Source: JAEUMG01 sp046349315 (lineage in GTDB: Bacteria; Pseudomonadota; Alphaproteobacteria; Rhizobiales; Aestuariivirgaceae). From it: 64,000 nucleotides of DNA. Numbering within the stretch: position 1 is the first letter of the stretch; every line of letters begins with the position of its first letter. Where the stretch lies: positions 85,337 through 149,336 of the forward strand of contig JAXMCQ010000016.1 of the NCBI GenBank assembly GCA_046349315.1, read 5' to 3'. This document shows positions 29,965 to 38,760 of this stretch, in pieces. The position numbers and the translations under genes were made by a program. The notes beneath the pieces are model-generated. The model did not search any database and had not been told where the DNA came from. It saw only the letters and a program-made list of their open reading frames with translations.

Positions 29965-30434
29965 AGCAGAAGAAAGCAAGCAAGACGGCGGAAAAGACCA
30001 AGGCGCATCTCCTCATCATCGAGGCGCGCTATTACGGCGAAATCTGCGATGAGTTGTGCCGCGGTGCTATCGCCGCCATCGAACGTGACGGGGCGACGTG
30101 GGAACGCATAGCTGTCCCTGGCGCGCTCGAAATCCCGGGCGCAGTCGCACTCGCCGCTGCGGCCAAGCGCTTCGACGGCTACGTCGCGCTCGGCTGCGTA
30201 TTGCGTGGCGAGACGACGCATTACGACATTGTCGCCAATGAATCCTCGCGCGGATTGATGGAGTTGACCTTGAAGGGCCTGTGCATCGGCAATGGCATCC
30301 TCACCTGCGAGAACGAGAAGCAGGCGTGGGAGCGCGCCAATGTTTCCGAACTCGACAAGGGCGGTGGTGCTGCGGATGCGGCGCTCACCATGATCCGCTT
30401 TAAGCGTTCAGTCGGCAGGCGGGCCAAGCGATGA
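29961..30434 (+). CDS. ribH: 6,7-dimethyl-8-ribityllumazine synthase
   Basis: A 157-residue lumazine synthase, the penultimate step of riboflavin synthesis. Marks are IIEARYYGEICDEL near the N-terminus, VPGALEIPGAVALAA, and the catalytic histidine in LRGETTHYDIVANESSRG. The N-terminal 13 residues are lysine-rich (KQKKASKTAEKTK), longer and more basic than in short RibH forms. It is coupled to ribE upstream and to nusB downstream by 4-base overlaps, so nusB, an rRNA antitermination factor, is translated with the riboflavin genes, as in many proteobacteria. Confidence 0.95.
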   Translation: MKQKKASKTAEKTKAHLLIIEARYYGEICDELCRGAIAAIERDGATWERIAVPGALEIPGAVALAAAAKRFDGYVALGCVLRGETTHYDIVANESSRGLMELTLKGLCIGNGILTCENEKQAWERANVSELDKGGGAADAALTMIRFKRSVGRRAKR

Positions 30435-30910
30435 AGGCGAAACGCCGCCAGCCACCTGCCGCACGCTCCGCCGCAAGGCTCGGCGCCGTCCAGGCGCTCT
30501 ACCAGATGGATATTGCCGGCACCGATGTCGGCGAAGTGCTGGCGCAGTTTTCATCGCGCGCCGCCGGCGATGATTTCGAAGACGGCCAATGCGGCGAGGC
30601 GGACTACAAATTTCTGAAAGAAATTGTCGATGGTGTGGTGCGCGAGCAGCGTGCGATCGACCCGGCCGTCAACGAGGCCCTCGCCAAGGACTGGCCCTTG
30701 CCCAAGCTTGATTCCACCGTGCGCGCGATACTCAGGGCAGGGTGCTATGAATTGATGTTCATGGACCGCGTACCGGCGCGGGTTGCCTTGAACGAATATG
30801 TCGAGCTCGCGCACGCCTTCTTCGACGGCGAGGAGGCGGGCTTCATCAATGGGGTGCTCAACCAATTGGCGCGCGCCAAGCGTCCTGCCGAGTTTGGAGC
30901 CCCCGCGTGA
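30431..30910 (+). CDS. nusB: Transcription antitermination factor NusB
   Basis: A 159-residue all-helical protein that with NusE binds boxA RNA and promotes antitermination on rRNA operons. It shows AARLGAVQALYQMDIAG near the start, DWPLPKLDSTVRAILRAGCYEL and VALNEYVELAHAFFDGEEAGFINGVL near the end, all family signatures. It overlaps ribH by 4 bases (ATGA) and the MFS transporter gene by 4 bases (GTGA). Confidence 0.95.
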   Translation: MKAKRRQPPAARSAARLGAVQALYQMDIAGTDVGEVLAQFSSRAAGDDFEDGQCGEADYKFLKEIVDGVVREQRAIDPAVNEALAKDWPLPKLDSTVRAILRAGCYELMFMDRVPARVALNEYVELAHAFFDGEEAGFINGVLNQLARAKRPAEFGAPA

Positions 30911-32106
30911 CCGCCATCGCGATGGACGACACCCGCGTCCGCCGCAATGTCCTGATCCTCGCCATCGGCCAGGGCCTCTATTCGTCGACAACGGTCATCC
31001 TCATCGCCACCGCCGGCCTCGTCGGCGTCATGCTGGCGCCGTCCAAGAGTTGGGCGACCCTGCCGGTCTCGACCTTCGTCATCGGCACCATGCTGTCGAC
31101 GATCCCGGCGTCGCACCTCATGCAGCGCCTTGGCCGCCGACCCGGATTTCTCATTGGTGCCGTCTTCGGATTGCTTGGCGCGCTGTTGGCGATCTACGCG
31201 ATCTATGTCGGCAGTTTCGCCTTGTTCTGCTTGGCCGCCGCCTTTCAGGGAACATTCCAGGCCTCAAGCGGCTTCATGCGCTTTGCCGCCGCCGATATTT
31301 CAAGCCCGGCCTTCCGGCCCAAGGCAATCTCCTGGGTTTTGACCGGCGGGGTGGTCGCTGCGATCTTCGGTACGCTGATCGTTATCCGCACCACTGATCT
31401 CCTGGCGCCCTTCACCTTTGCCGGATGCTATGCGGCAAGCGCGGTACTTTCGATCGCGACGATGTTTGCTTTGCTGAGACTCGACATTCCGAAGCCGCGC
31501 GACGACGAGGACTTGGCAACGACACGGCCATTAAGTGAAATTCTTCGCCAGCCCCGCACGCTTGTGGCGATTGCCTGCGCTACGCTCTCCTACGGCATGA
31601 TGAACCTGGTGATGACGGCGACGCCGATTGCCATGGTCGATTGCGGCTTCGTCAGCACCGATGCGTCCTGGGTGATCCAATGGCATGTGCTCGGCATGTT
31701 CGTGCCGAGCTTCTTCACCGGTCATTTGATCGCGCGGTTCGGTGTTGAAAAAATATGTCTGCTCGGGATGACGCTGCTGGTCGGCTCGGCGATCGTTGCG
31801 ATGCTCGGGATCGATTTTGCCAATTTTGCCATTGCGCTCATTCTGCTCGGCCTCGGCTGGAATTTCGGCTTCATCGGCGGCACGACCTTGTTGACCGGCA
31901 GCTATGCACCGTCCGAGCGTGCCAAGGTGCAAGGTTTCAACGATTTCGCGATTTCCGTGACGATGGCGATCGCCTCCCTTGCCTCGGGCAAGCTCCTCAG
32001 CGGGCTGGGCTGGAATGCGGTTAACCTTGCCGTATTTCCCATGGCGGCGATTGCCATCGCCCTTATCCTCTGGCTTGCCCGCCAGCCGCGCACGCGACCC
32101 GCCTGA
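30907..32106 (+). CDS. Major facilitator superfamily transporter
   Basis: A 399-residue membrane protein with about 12 helices in two bundles of six. The MFS loop 2-3 signature appears as MQRLGRRPGFLIGAVFG (about residues 75-91), and a second-half counterpart as LIARFGVEKICLLG. The substrate is unknown. It starts with GTG overlapping the nusB stop, so it belongs to the rib-nusB transcript; a transporter at this point is frequent in relatives, but I cannot link it to flavins from sequence. Confidence 0.86.
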   Translation: MTAIAMDDTRVRRNVLILAIGQGLYSSTTVILIATAGLVGVMLAPSKSWATLPVSTFVIGTMLSTIPASHLMQRLGRRPGFLIGAVFGLLGALLAIYAIYVGSFALFCLAAAFQGTFQASSGFMRFAAADISSPAFRPKAISWVLTGGVVAAIFGTLIVIRTTDLLAPFTFAGCYAASAVLSIATMFALLRLDIPKPRDDEDLATTRPLSEILRQPRTLVAIACATLSYGMMNLVMTATPIAMVDCGFVSTDASWVIQWHVLGMFVPSFFTGHLIARFGVEKICLLGMTLLVGSAIVAMLGIDFANFAIALILLGLGWNFGFIGGTTLLTGSYAPSERAKVQGFNDFAISVTMAIASLASGKLLSGLGWNAVNLAVFPMAAIAIALILWLARQPRTRPA

Positions 32107-32165
32107 GGTTCACCCATCGTTCAGCTTGGTGGGTGCAGTTTCCGGGCCGTGCGAGAGTAAATTCC

Positions 32166-33929
32166 ATGACCGACCACGTATTGCGCAGAATTCCATCCCG
32201 CTGGGACATGGCAGCCTTCGAATTCAAGGCGGCTCTATTCAGAGCCAGACGGTCACTGGTTGAAGCGGCATCGCGACAGACCGTTCGCAAATATCCGCAG
32301 GCTGACAATCTCATTCGCGAACCGATCCTCTCATGTATCGCTTCGCCTCTGTGGAACGCGTTGTCTGGCCCGAAGGAATACGCGCTGACCGCCGGCAAGA
32401 TCCAAAACTTGCGTATGGCCGTGCGGGCGATCGACGGCATTGAGGTCCCAGCCGGCGAGATCTTCAGCTTCTGGCGCCAGATCGGTCGCACCACCAGGGC
32501 GCGCGGATACGTGAATGGCCGCGAACTGCGCGAGGGCTGCCTGATCAAGAGCGTCGGCGGCGGACTGTGTCAGCTCTCGAACGGGCTTTACGAGGCCGCG
32601 CTTGATGCGGGGCTCGAGATCGTGGAGCGCCACGCTCACAGCCGCGTGGTGCCCGGATCGCGTGCTGCGCGCGAACGCGACGCGACAGTGTTCTGGAATT
32701 ATGTCGACCTGCGCTTTTGCTCGCCGCGTCCTTTCCGTATCGAGGCAAGGCTCACGCGCGGCATGCTCGAAGTCGCGATCCGCGGCGCTCGCAAAGAAAT
32801 CGCAGCCTCCGTCGACGTCCCGGCGACTGTGCGCGAAACGGCGAATGACTGTACGAGCTGCAACGAGACTGATTGCCATCTCCACGATCCGGAGGTGAAG
32901 GCGCCGGCGATCGTCGGTCGTCCGACCACCTGGCTTGTCGATGCCTGCTGGCCGGAATTCGCGACCTTACTCGCCGCACGCGCCGGCAAGGACGATGCGC
33001 TATTCCTGCCGCAGCGCCTGCGCAAATCCGATCGCTATGCTTGGCCGCAGCATTTCTGCGGCTCCGAGACCCGGGCTACCTTCACTGCCCTGCGGCGCGC
33101 CCTGGCGCTGCGCCGCGCCCCGGCTCAGGGCCGCGCATTGCAAAGCCTGATGCTGCGCTATGACGCGGCACTGGCGAAGCGCTATGCGCGGGGTTTGTCT
33201 TATCTCCATACCCACGCCGTCGTGTCGCAAAGCCTCTTGCCGCATCTCTGGCGTGCCGGGGCGCTGGCCGGGAGAAGCTTCGAAGTCTTGATGGAGCGAA
33301 GCCCGATTTCGCATTTGCAGGCAACGCTGGACGAGGCTGCGGCGCGTTATCCCGAAAGCCCGACACTGGGCGACTTCCGCGCGCCGGAGGGCCTTGCCGA
33401 AGCCGAGGAGGAGGCGCTTGCCGAAGCGATGCGCATCCACACGCCGCATCGTGAGCTTGCAGCACTCTATCCCGCGAAGACTGAACTCCTCGACTGGATG
33501 CTGCCTTGCATTTCGAAAAAGTCAGCGCCCGGAGGAAATACCATTCTCTTCCCGGCTTCGGCCCTGGGCCGCAAGGGCGCCTACATAGTGCGCGAAGCGA
33601 TGCAAGGTCTCGATGCCGAACTCGTCGTCACTGGCCGGGCGCGCGAGCATGACGGCGACTTCTGGAAGGGCGTACGGGTGAGGCCAACGGAAAACGGCGC
33701 GTGGCCGGTCGAGGTGGCTGCGGTCGTCCTGCCGGCCATCATCGAGCACCAGCCGCGCGCGCTGTTGAGAGCCATTGCAATGGGCCTGCCGGTCATCGCG
33801 ACCGAGGCTTGCGGTCTCGGTTGCATGCCAGGCGTCACGACGGTACCGGCCTATGATGCCTCGGCGCTTCGCAATGCGCTGACTGCGGCGCTGTTCCGCG
33901 AGTCGGACGTGGAGCGGGTGGCGGCCTGA
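32166..33929 (+). CDS. VanW-family protein fused to a glycosyltransferase-like domain
   Basis: A 587-residue protein in two parts. Residues about 40-215 match the VanW family: AGEIFSFWRQIGRTTRARGY and LIKSVGGGLCQLSNGLYEAAL (landmarks, each shortened here) and HAHSRVVPGS. A cysteine cluster CTSCNETDCHLHD (about 235-250) follows, possibly a metal site. Residues about 265-585 resemble a GT-B glycosyltransferase C-lobe: ILFPASALGRKGAYIV, AELVVTGRARE, RALLRAIAMGLPVIATEACGL. VanW function is unknown, though it occurs in envelope contexts. ATG 32166 has no strong ribosome binding site. No signal peptide is seen. Confidence 0.75.
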   Translation: MTDHVLRRIPSRWDMAAFEFKAALFRARRSLVEAASRQTVRKYPQADNLIREPILSCIASPLWNALSGPKEYALTAGKIQNLRMAVRAIDGIEVPAGEIFSFWRQIGRTTRARGYVNGRELREGCLIKSVGGGLCQLSNGLYEAALDAGLEIVERHAHSRVVPGSRAARERDATVFWNYVDLRFCSPRPFRIEARLTRGMLEVAIRGARKEIAASVDVPATVRETANDCTSCNETDCHLHDPEVKAPAIVGRPTTWLVDACWPEFATLLAARAGKDDALFLPQRLRKSDRYAWPQHFCGSETRATFTALRRALALRRAPAQGRALQSLMLRYDAALAKRYARGLSYLHTHAVVSQSLLPHLWRAGALAGRSFEVLMERSPISHLQATLDEAAARYPESPTLGDFRAPEGLAEAEEEALAEAMRIHTPHRELAALYPAKTELLDWMLPCISKKSAPGGNTILFPASALGRKGAYIVREAMQGLDAELVVTGRAREHDGDFWKGVRVRPTENGAWPVEVAAVVLPAIIEHQPRALLRAIAMGLPVIATEACGLGCMPGVTTVPAYDASALRNALTAALFRESDVERVAA

Positions 33930-33996
33930 GAGTCATTGCACTTTCAGCCGTGCGCTGGCCTATTCGGTTTCTCCAACGAATCTTCCGGGACGAACG

Positions 33997-34431
33997 ATGC
34001 GCTCAAACCTTTCTCGGCATATTGCCCTTATCGCCGCCTGTTCATGCCTGATCGGCGTGCTTGCCGGCTTCGCGCTGGCCAAGACCACCTATCCGCCGCT
34101 CGACGTGCTGCTCTCCACTTCGCAAACTGTCATCGGGCAGCCGATTGTCTATCCGCAAGGCGTTCCCAAGGTGACGGCGGCCATCATCACAGTCGAACCT
34201 GGCAAGGAAACCGGGCTGCACCTGCATCGCGTGCCGCTCTTCGCCTATATCCTGAGCGGCGAGCTGACCGTCGACTACGGACCAGACGGCAAACGCACCT
34301 TCAGCCAGGGCAGCGCGTTCTTGGAGGCCTTCAATTCCGACCATAACGGGCGCAACACTGGAGAGGTCGCGACCAGGATCCTAGCCGTCTTCATGGGCGC
34401 GGAGGGCGTTCCGAATACTGAAATGCACTGA
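33997..34431 (+). CDS. Exported cupin-domain protein
   Basis: A 144-residue protein with an N-terminal signal peptide or anchor (about 8-28, ending LAGFALAK) and a single cupin barrel. The metal-binding histidines of cupin motif 1 are in GKETGLHLHRVPLFAYILSG with the following GELTVDYG, and motif 2 appears as AFLEAFNSDHNGRNTG. Small periplasmic cupins of this kind are common and mostly uncharacterised. It sits between the VanW fusion and hppA with gaps on both sides. Confidence 0.82.
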   Translation: MRSNLSRHIALIAACSCLIGVLAGFALAKTTYPPLDVLLSTSQTVIGQPIVYPQGVPKVTAAIITVEPGKETGLHLHRVPLFAYILSGELTVDYGPDGKRTFSQGSAFLEAFNSDHNGRNTGEVATRILAVFMGAEGVPNTEMH

Positions 34432-34451
34432 AAATCGAATCTCGACCCGTA

Positions 34452-34473
34452 AGAACATAATTAGAACATAATT
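34452..34473 (+). promoter_or_regulatory. Tandem 11-base direct repeat upstream of hppA
   Basis: AGAACATAATT occurs twice without a gap, at 34452-34462 and 34463-34473. Eleven-base tandem half-sites are the layout used by OmpR/PhoB-type response regulators. A possible -10 (GCTATAGG, about 34475-34482) follows at once, so a bound activator would sit at the -35 position. Regulator and direction of control are inference. Confidence 0.45.
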
Positions 34474-34509
34474 GAGCTATAGGAATCCCCTCAGAAGTTA
34501 GGAGGGGTC

Positions 34510-34668
34510 ATGAAGGCGGGTCTTGGGAGTCAAATCAGTTGCCACTTGCCTAAGCATTTGGCATATCGCAGCCCACGGGTCCGGAGCAGGGGTCGGGGCC
34601 GCATTTCTAGCGGTTCCAGTGCAGGCTCCGGGGGCAACATAACCAAGCAAGGAACTTCCAAGCCATGA
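34510..34668 (+). CDS. Possible 52-residue leader ORF coupled to hppA
   Basis: ATG 34510 is preceded by a strong ribosome binding site (TTAGGAGGGG, 34498-34507). The frame runs 52 codons to a TGA at 34666-34668 that overlaps the hppA ATG (ATGA at 34665-34668). The product would be small and basic ([11 protein letters not shown] in the middle), without signal or membrane segment. The ribosome binding site also forms the right arm of a hairpin, CCCCTC (34487-34492) with GAGGGG (34502-34507), so its access could be regulated. I recognise no family. It may be a translated leader controlling hppA, or chance. Confidence 0.4.
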   Translation: MKAGLGSQISCHLPKHLAYRSPRVRSRGRGRISSGSSAGSGGNITKQGTSKP

Positions 34669-36794
34669 GTTCGACTCTCTGGTTGATCGTGCTGTGCGGC
34701 GCGCTCTCCATTGTCTACGGCATCATCACGACGCGCGGCCTGATGGCCGCCGACGCGGGCACCGCCCGGATGCAGGAAATCTCGGCCGCCGTGCGCGAAG
34801 GCGCGCAGGCCTATCTCAAGCGGCAATACACCACCATTGCGATCGTCGGCATCCTGATCTTCATCCTCGCCTGGGTTCTCCTGGGCGGCTATTCGGCGAT
34901 CGGCTTTGCAATCGGCGCCATACTCTCGGGTGCGGCAGGCTTCATCGGCATGAACGTCTCGGTCCGCGCCAATGTTCGCGTCGCCCAGGCAGCAACCAAG
35001 TCGCTCGCCGGCGGCCTCGACCTCGCCTTCAAGGCGGGTGCGGTCACGGGCCTGCTTGTTGCCGGCCTCGGCCTTCTCGGCGTCACGCTCTACTTCGCAT
35101 TCCTGACAGCCGGCATGGGCTTTTCGCCCACCAGCCGCGAAGTGATCGACGCGCTCGTCGCGACCTCCTTCGGAGCCTCATTGATCTCGATCTTCGCCCG
35201 TCTCGGCGGCGGCATCTTCACCAAGGGTGCCGACGTCGGCGGCGACATGGTCGGCAAGGTGGAAGCCGGAATTCCGGAAGACGATCCGCGCAACCCGGCA
35301 ACGATTGCCGACAATGTCGGCGACAATGTCGGCGACTGCGCCGGCATGGCGGCCGACCTGTTCGAGACCTACGTGGTGACCGCGGTTGCCACCATGGTGC
35401 TCGCGGCGATCGTGCTGCCCGAGGCTTTCAAGCTCTCCGGCATGATCCTGCCATTGGCGATCGGTGGTGCCTGCGTGGTCACCTCGATCATCGGCACCTA
35501 TTTCGTCAAGCTCGGCTCGTCCAACAACATCATGGGAGCCCTCTACAAGGGCATCATCGCAACAGGCGTGCTCTCGCTGATCGTGCTGTGGCCCGTGATG
35601 AGTTGGATCTTCGGCGGCATGAGCACCGATCTCGGCGGCTTCACGCCCATGGATCTGTTCTGGTGCGGCGTTGCCGGCCTTGTCATCACCGGTCTCATCA
35701 TCTGGATTACCGAATACTACACCGGTACCGGACGGCGTCCCGTGAACTCAATCGCCGAGGCCTCGATCACCGGCCACGGCACGAATGTCATCCAAGGCCT
35801 CGCCGTCTCGCTGGAATCGACCGCACTGCCGGCGCTCGTCATCATCGCCGGCATCATCGTGACCTTCAATCTTGCTGGCCTGTTCGGCGTCGCAGTCGCG
35901 GTCACCACGATGCTCTCGCTCGCCGGCATGATCGTCGCGCTCGATGCCTTCGGTCCGGTCACCGATAATGCCGGTGGCATCGCCGAAATGGCCGGCCTGC
36001 CGAAGGAAGTGCGCCACAATACCGACGCGCTCGATGCGGTCGGCAATACCACCAAGGCCGTCACCAAGGGCTATGCCATCGGCTCGGCGGGCCTTGGCGC
36101 GCTGGTGCTGTTTGCGGCCTATACGCAGGACCTCAAATTCTTCGCGGCCAATGCGGCGGATGGAACTTTCTTCAAGGGCCTGGGCGATATCACCTTCTCG
36201 CTCGCCGATCCCTATGTGGTCGTCGGTCTCCTCTTCGGCGGCCTGCTGCCCTATCTCTTCGGCGGCATGTCGATGACGGCGGTCGGCCGGGCGGCGCAGT
36301 CGGTGGTGGTCGAAGTCCGCCGCCAGTTCAAGGAAAAGCCGGGCATCATGAAGGGCACCGAGAAGCCCGATTATGCGCGCGCCGTCGACCTTCTCACCCG
36401 CGCGGCGATCAAGGAGATGATCATCCCCTCGCTCCTGCCGGTGCTCTCGCCGATCGTCGTGTTCTTCATCATCAACGCCATTGCCGGCAAGGCTGCAGCC
36501 TTTGCCGCACTCGGCGCCATGCTGATGGGCGTGATCGTCACCGGACTCTTCGTTGCGATCTCGATGACCGCCGGCGGCGGCGCCTGGGACAATGCGAAGA
36601 AGTCATTCGAAGACGGCTTCGTCGACTCGAAGGGCGTGAAGCACCTCAAAGGTTCGGACGCGCACAAGGCATCGGTAACCGGCGATACGGTCGGCGATCC
36701 CTACAAGGACACCGCTGGCCCTGCCGTCAACCCGATGATCAAGATCACCAACATCGTGGCCTTGCTGCTGCTCGCGGTCCTCGCGCATATGTAA
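34665..36794 (+). CDS. hppA: Membrane-bound proton-translocating pyrophosphatase
   Basis: A 709-residue integral membrane enzyme with about 16 helices that pumps protons with the energy of pyrophosphate hydrolysis. Substrate-site motifs are [22 protein letters not shown] and [20 protein letters not shown] (landmarks) in the first half and [13 protein letters not shown] in the second. The segment [15 protein letters not shown] carries Lys where potassium-dependent enzymes have Ala, so this is the K+-independent type. It ends before a strong terminator, and a coupled small ORF and direct repeats lie upstream. Confidence 0.96.
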   Translation: MSSTLWLIVLCGALSIVYGIITTRGLMAADAGTARMQEISAAVREGAQAYLKRQYTTIAIVGILIFILAWVLLGGYSAIGFAIGAILSGAAGFIGMNVSVRANVRVAQAATKSLAGGLDLAFKAGAVTGLLVAGLGLLGVTLYFAFLTAGMGFSPTSREVIDALVATSFGASLISIFARLGGGIFTKGADVGGDMVGKVEAGIPEDDPRNPATIADNVGDNVGDCAGMAADLFETYVVTAVATMVLAAIVLPEAFKLSGMILPLAIGGACVVTSIIGTYFVKLGSSNNIMGALYKGIIATGVLSLIVLWPVMSWIFGGMSTDLGGFTPMDLFWCGVAGLVITGLIIWITEYYTGTGRRPVNSIAEASITGHGTNVIQGLAVSLESTALPALVIIAGIIVTFNLAGLFGVAVAVTTMLSLAGMIVALDAFGPVTDNAGGIAEMAGLPKEVRHNTDALDAVGNTTKAVTKGYAIGSAGLGALVLFAAYTQDLKFFAANAADGTFFKGLGDITFSLADPYVVVGLLFGGLLPYLFGGMSMTAVGRAAQSVVVEVRRQFKEKPGIMKGTEKPDYARAVDLLTRAAIKEMIIPSLLPVLSPIVVFFIINAIAGKAAAFAALGAMLMGVIVTGLFVAISMTAGGGAWDNAKKSFEDGFVDSKGVKHLKGSDAHKASVTGDTVGDPYKDTAGPAVNPMIKITNIVALLLLAVLAHM

Positions 36795-36823
36795 GCACCG
36801 GCGAAAGCCGATCGACATCAAGC

Positions 36824-36856
36824 CCCGCGCGGAGCGATCCGCGCGGGATTTTTTTT
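36824..36856 (+). terminator. Rho-independent terminator of hppA
   Basis: A perfect 9-base stem, CCCGCGCGG (36824-36832) with CCGCGCGGG (36839-36847), loop AGCGAT, is followed after one A by eight T residues. It lies 30 bases after the hppA stop. On the other strand no T-run follows, so it does not serve vapC. Confidence 0.92.
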
Positions 36857-36871
36857 ACATGGCCTGAAGCC

Positions 36872-37303
36872 TCAGATGAGGGGGTTGCGTACTGCGAGTC
36901 CCGGAAAGCGGGAAAAGTCTCGGTCGGCTGACCACAGTTCGCTAACGCCGTGCTGAAGGCAAAGCGCTGCAATGCGCGCATCGTGCACTTGGCCGCCGGC
37001 TATCCGCCCGCTTTCGACGAGCGGCTTGAGATAGGACCAATGCAGGTCTGTTTCGCCGACAAGTAACAGACTGGGAGATTCCGTCCACGCTTCAACCTGG
37101 GCCGTCGCGAATTCGCGCGGGGTTGGTGGTGCATAAATGCGCGGGTGCGTGACGATGGCAAGAAACTCATGAATGCACGGCCACGGGATCGCCCACGGCA
37201 CCCGGCCTTGGGCAAGTTCAGCGATGCAAGCATATGCGGCATCGTACCAAACCGAATCCTCGCGATGGGCATAGACTAAAATATTCGTATCGATTGCGAT
37301 CAC
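36872..37303 (-). CDS. vapC: VapC-type PIN-domain toxin (ribonuclease)
   Basis: A 143-residue PIN-domain protein, the RNase toxin of a type II toxin-antitoxin pair. The acidic residues of the Mg2+ site are visible: Asp in AIDTNILVYAHRED, Glu in CIHEFLAIVTHP, Asp in GQVHDARIAALC and Asp in ELWSADRDFSRFPGL. GTG 37303 was chosen because it overlaps the antitoxin stop (GTGA), the usual coupling, and begins at the family N-terminus; a longer frame upstream lies within the antitoxin gene. The target RNA is unknown. Confidence 0.9.
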   Translation of the reverse strand: MIAIDTNILVYAHREDSVWYDAAYACIAELAQGRVPWAIPWPCIHEFLAIVTHPRIYAPPTPREFATAQVEAWTESPSLLLVGETDLHWSYLKPLVESGRIAGGQVHDARIAALCLQHGVSELWSADRDFSRFPGLAVRNPLI

Positions 37304-37545
37304 TCGCCGCGACCGTTGTATGTGAGATCGCGAATCCGCTCCCAATCATCCAAGGCCAACTCAGGTTGCAGGCCATTCCCCTTGAAACTGGCCTTGCGAA
37401 GCCGAAATTGCCCGCGCCTGTTGCGATCTGCGAGAACCCGCCGAAGGCCTTCTGTCACCAAAGCCTTTAGCGTGGTGTCGTTGCGCGCGGCGACCTGCCT
37501 GGCCTCTTCAAAAAGACTGTCAGGAATTTCTATGGTTGTCTTCAT
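37300..37545 (-). CDS. vapB: VapB-type antitoxin
   Basis: An 81-residue protein beginning MKTTIEIPDSLFEEARQVAA, a ribbon-helix-helix DNA-binding domain typical of VapB antitoxins of the DUF2191 kind, followed by a toxin-binding tail rich in Arg and aromatic residues (ALDDWERIRDL). The gene is directly upstream of and overlaps vapC. ATG 37545 lies inside a palindrome that is probably its own operator, so autorepression is likely. Confidence 0.87.
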   Translation of the reverse strand: MKTTIEIPDSLFEEARQVAARNDTTLKALVTEGLRRVLADRNRRGQFRLRKASFKGNGLQPELALDDWERIRDLTYNGRGE

Positions 37546-37582
37546 ATGGGCACCCATATCACATTGTGTGGGTGCTGTCCAA
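37544..37582 (-). promoter_or_regulatory. vapBC promoter and operator
   Basis: Read on the minus strand, TTGGAC (37582-37577) and ATATGG (37559-37554) form a promoter with a 17-base spacer. Two overlapping inverted repeats cover it: ATATGGG-CA-CCCATAT at 37544-37559, and ACCCA...TGGGT with an inner CACA...TGTG at 37552-37573. This fits repression by the VapBC complex. The -10 is so close to ATG 37545 that the mRNA would be nearly leaderless. Confidence 0.55.
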
Positions 37583-37656
37583 ATCTCGGCTGAACTCCCA
37601 TCAGCACCAGCGAAGATCAACAATCGCAGGAGAGCCGAGACTCGAACCGAAGTGCC

Positions 37657-38172
37657 CTATTGCCCCGGCATGCCGGTGCCGGCGCCGCTGCCAGATGTTG
37701 TGGGTTGGCTTGAGGTTTTGCCGGGTAGAATCGCGCCGCCGGCGCCGGGCTTGCCGACATTGCCTAGAAGTTGCTGGATGAGGGTGAATTCGCGTCCTCG
37801 GGTGGGCGTCTCGCGCGTATTGATGTCGATGATGCGTCCGTCCTCAAGCCCATACTGGGCAAAGGTCTGCACCTGGTCACCGGCGTCGAACCTTACGGCG
37901 ATTACCTGCCGGTCGATTTCAGACGGCTTCATGAAGGCTGTCTGCTTGGTCGTGCTCGAAATATAGTAGTAGCTGTCGCCCTGCATGTTGACGCTGGCGG
38001 TCGTGGAGGGCGAACCGAGGATGCCAACCACCTCGGATTTTGGCATGCCCTCGCGCAATTGCGAGAAAGCCCCGGGCTTGGCGAGATAGCCATGATGGTC
38101 GATATTCGTTGCACAGGCGCCTAAAAACGCCATAAGCCCGGCCACAAGCAGGTATGAAATACGAAACGGCAT
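37657..38172 (-). CDS. bamE: BamE/OmlA/SmpA family outer-membrane assembly lipoprotein
   Basis: A 171-residue lipoprotein of the BAM complex that inserts beta-barrel proteins in the outer membrane. The signal peptide ends in the lipobox LGAC with Cys20 as the lipidated residue. The family core is FSQLREGMPKSEVVGILGSPST followed by a beta-rich part (YYYISSTTKQTAF, VIAVRFDAGDQVQ). The last 30 residues are Gly/Pro/Ser-rich and probably unstructured. ATG 38172 was chosen as the closest start to a normal signal peptide. It is divergent from the following ubiquinol-cytochrome c chaperone gene, a conserved neighbourhood. Confidence 0.9.
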   Translation of the reverse strand: MPFRISYLLVAGLMAFLGACATNIDHHGYLAKPGAFSQLREGMPKSEVVGILGSPSTTASVNMQGDSYYYISSTTKQTAFMKPSEIDRQVIAVRFDAGDQVQTFAQYGLEDGRIIDINTRETPTRGREFTLIQQLLGNVGKPGAGGAILPGKTSSQPTTSGSGAGTGMPGQ

Positions 38173-38229
38173 GCGAAACGGGATCCCCACGATACCCCGC
38201 GCACTACACCCCGCGCGAGTTCTAATCCA

Positions 38230-38757
38230 ATGATTCTTGCGAGTCTTTTCAGGCGAAAATCTGGCGGGGACGAGGCGGGAGCTGTCTACGCGGCAATTGT
38301 GACCGCGGCCCGCCGGCCGGTCCTTTACGAGACTTATGGGGTCGCCGACACATTGGACGGCCGGTTCGATATGATTATCCTCCATGCATTCCTGGTGCTG
38401 GATCGGCTGAAAGCCGGAGATGCGGCGGCCAACGTCTTCGCCCAGCAGGTGACCGACCGGATCTTTCTCGAAATGGATCAAAACCTTCGCGAAATGGGCG
38501 TAGGGGATCTCTCGGTCGGCAAGCGCGTTCGAAAGCTAGCCGAAGTTTTCTATGGCCGGGTCGGGGCCTATGCACCGGCGCTACCTGCAGGAGAGGCGGA
38601 ACTTGCCAAAGCCCTGCGCCGCAATGTTTACCCGGAAGGTGTGGCGCCCGGAGCGCTCGAAGGGCTTGTCCGGTATGTCATTGCCATGCGTGATGCGTTG
38701 ACGAAAATCGAGCCGCAAAAGATTGCGGTCGGCGATTTCGCTTTTCCGGAGGCTTGA
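38230..38757 (+). CDS. Ubiquinol-cytochrome c chaperone (CBP3-like)
   Basis: A 175-residue soluble protein of the ubiquinol-cytochrome c chaperone family, related to mitochondrial Cbp3, which assists assembly of cytochrome b in the bc1 complex. Family marks are VYAAIVTAARRPVLYETYGV, DGRFDMIILHAFLVLDRL and MGVGDLSVGKRVRKLAEVFYGRV. It is followed after 3 bases by the yceD-like gene, an arrangement common in Alphaproteobacteria. The exact biochemical role in bacteria is inferred from the mitochondrial protein. Confidence 0.9.
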   Translation: MILASLFRRKSGGDEAGAVYAAIVTAARRPVLYETYGVADTLDGRFDMIILHAFLVLDRLKAGDAAANVFAQQVTDRIFLEMDQNLREMGVGDLSVGKRVRKLAEVFYGRVGAYAPALPAGEAELAKALRRNVYPEGVAPGALEGLVRYVIAMRDALTKIEPQKIAVGDFAFPEA

Positions 38758-38760
38758 ACC

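Noticed and set aside
37620..37656. tRNA 3'-end remnant or attachment site (GGTTCGAGTC-like on the minus strand) beside vapBC
   Set aside because: The flanks do not pair as a T-stem and no acceptor half or CCA is present.
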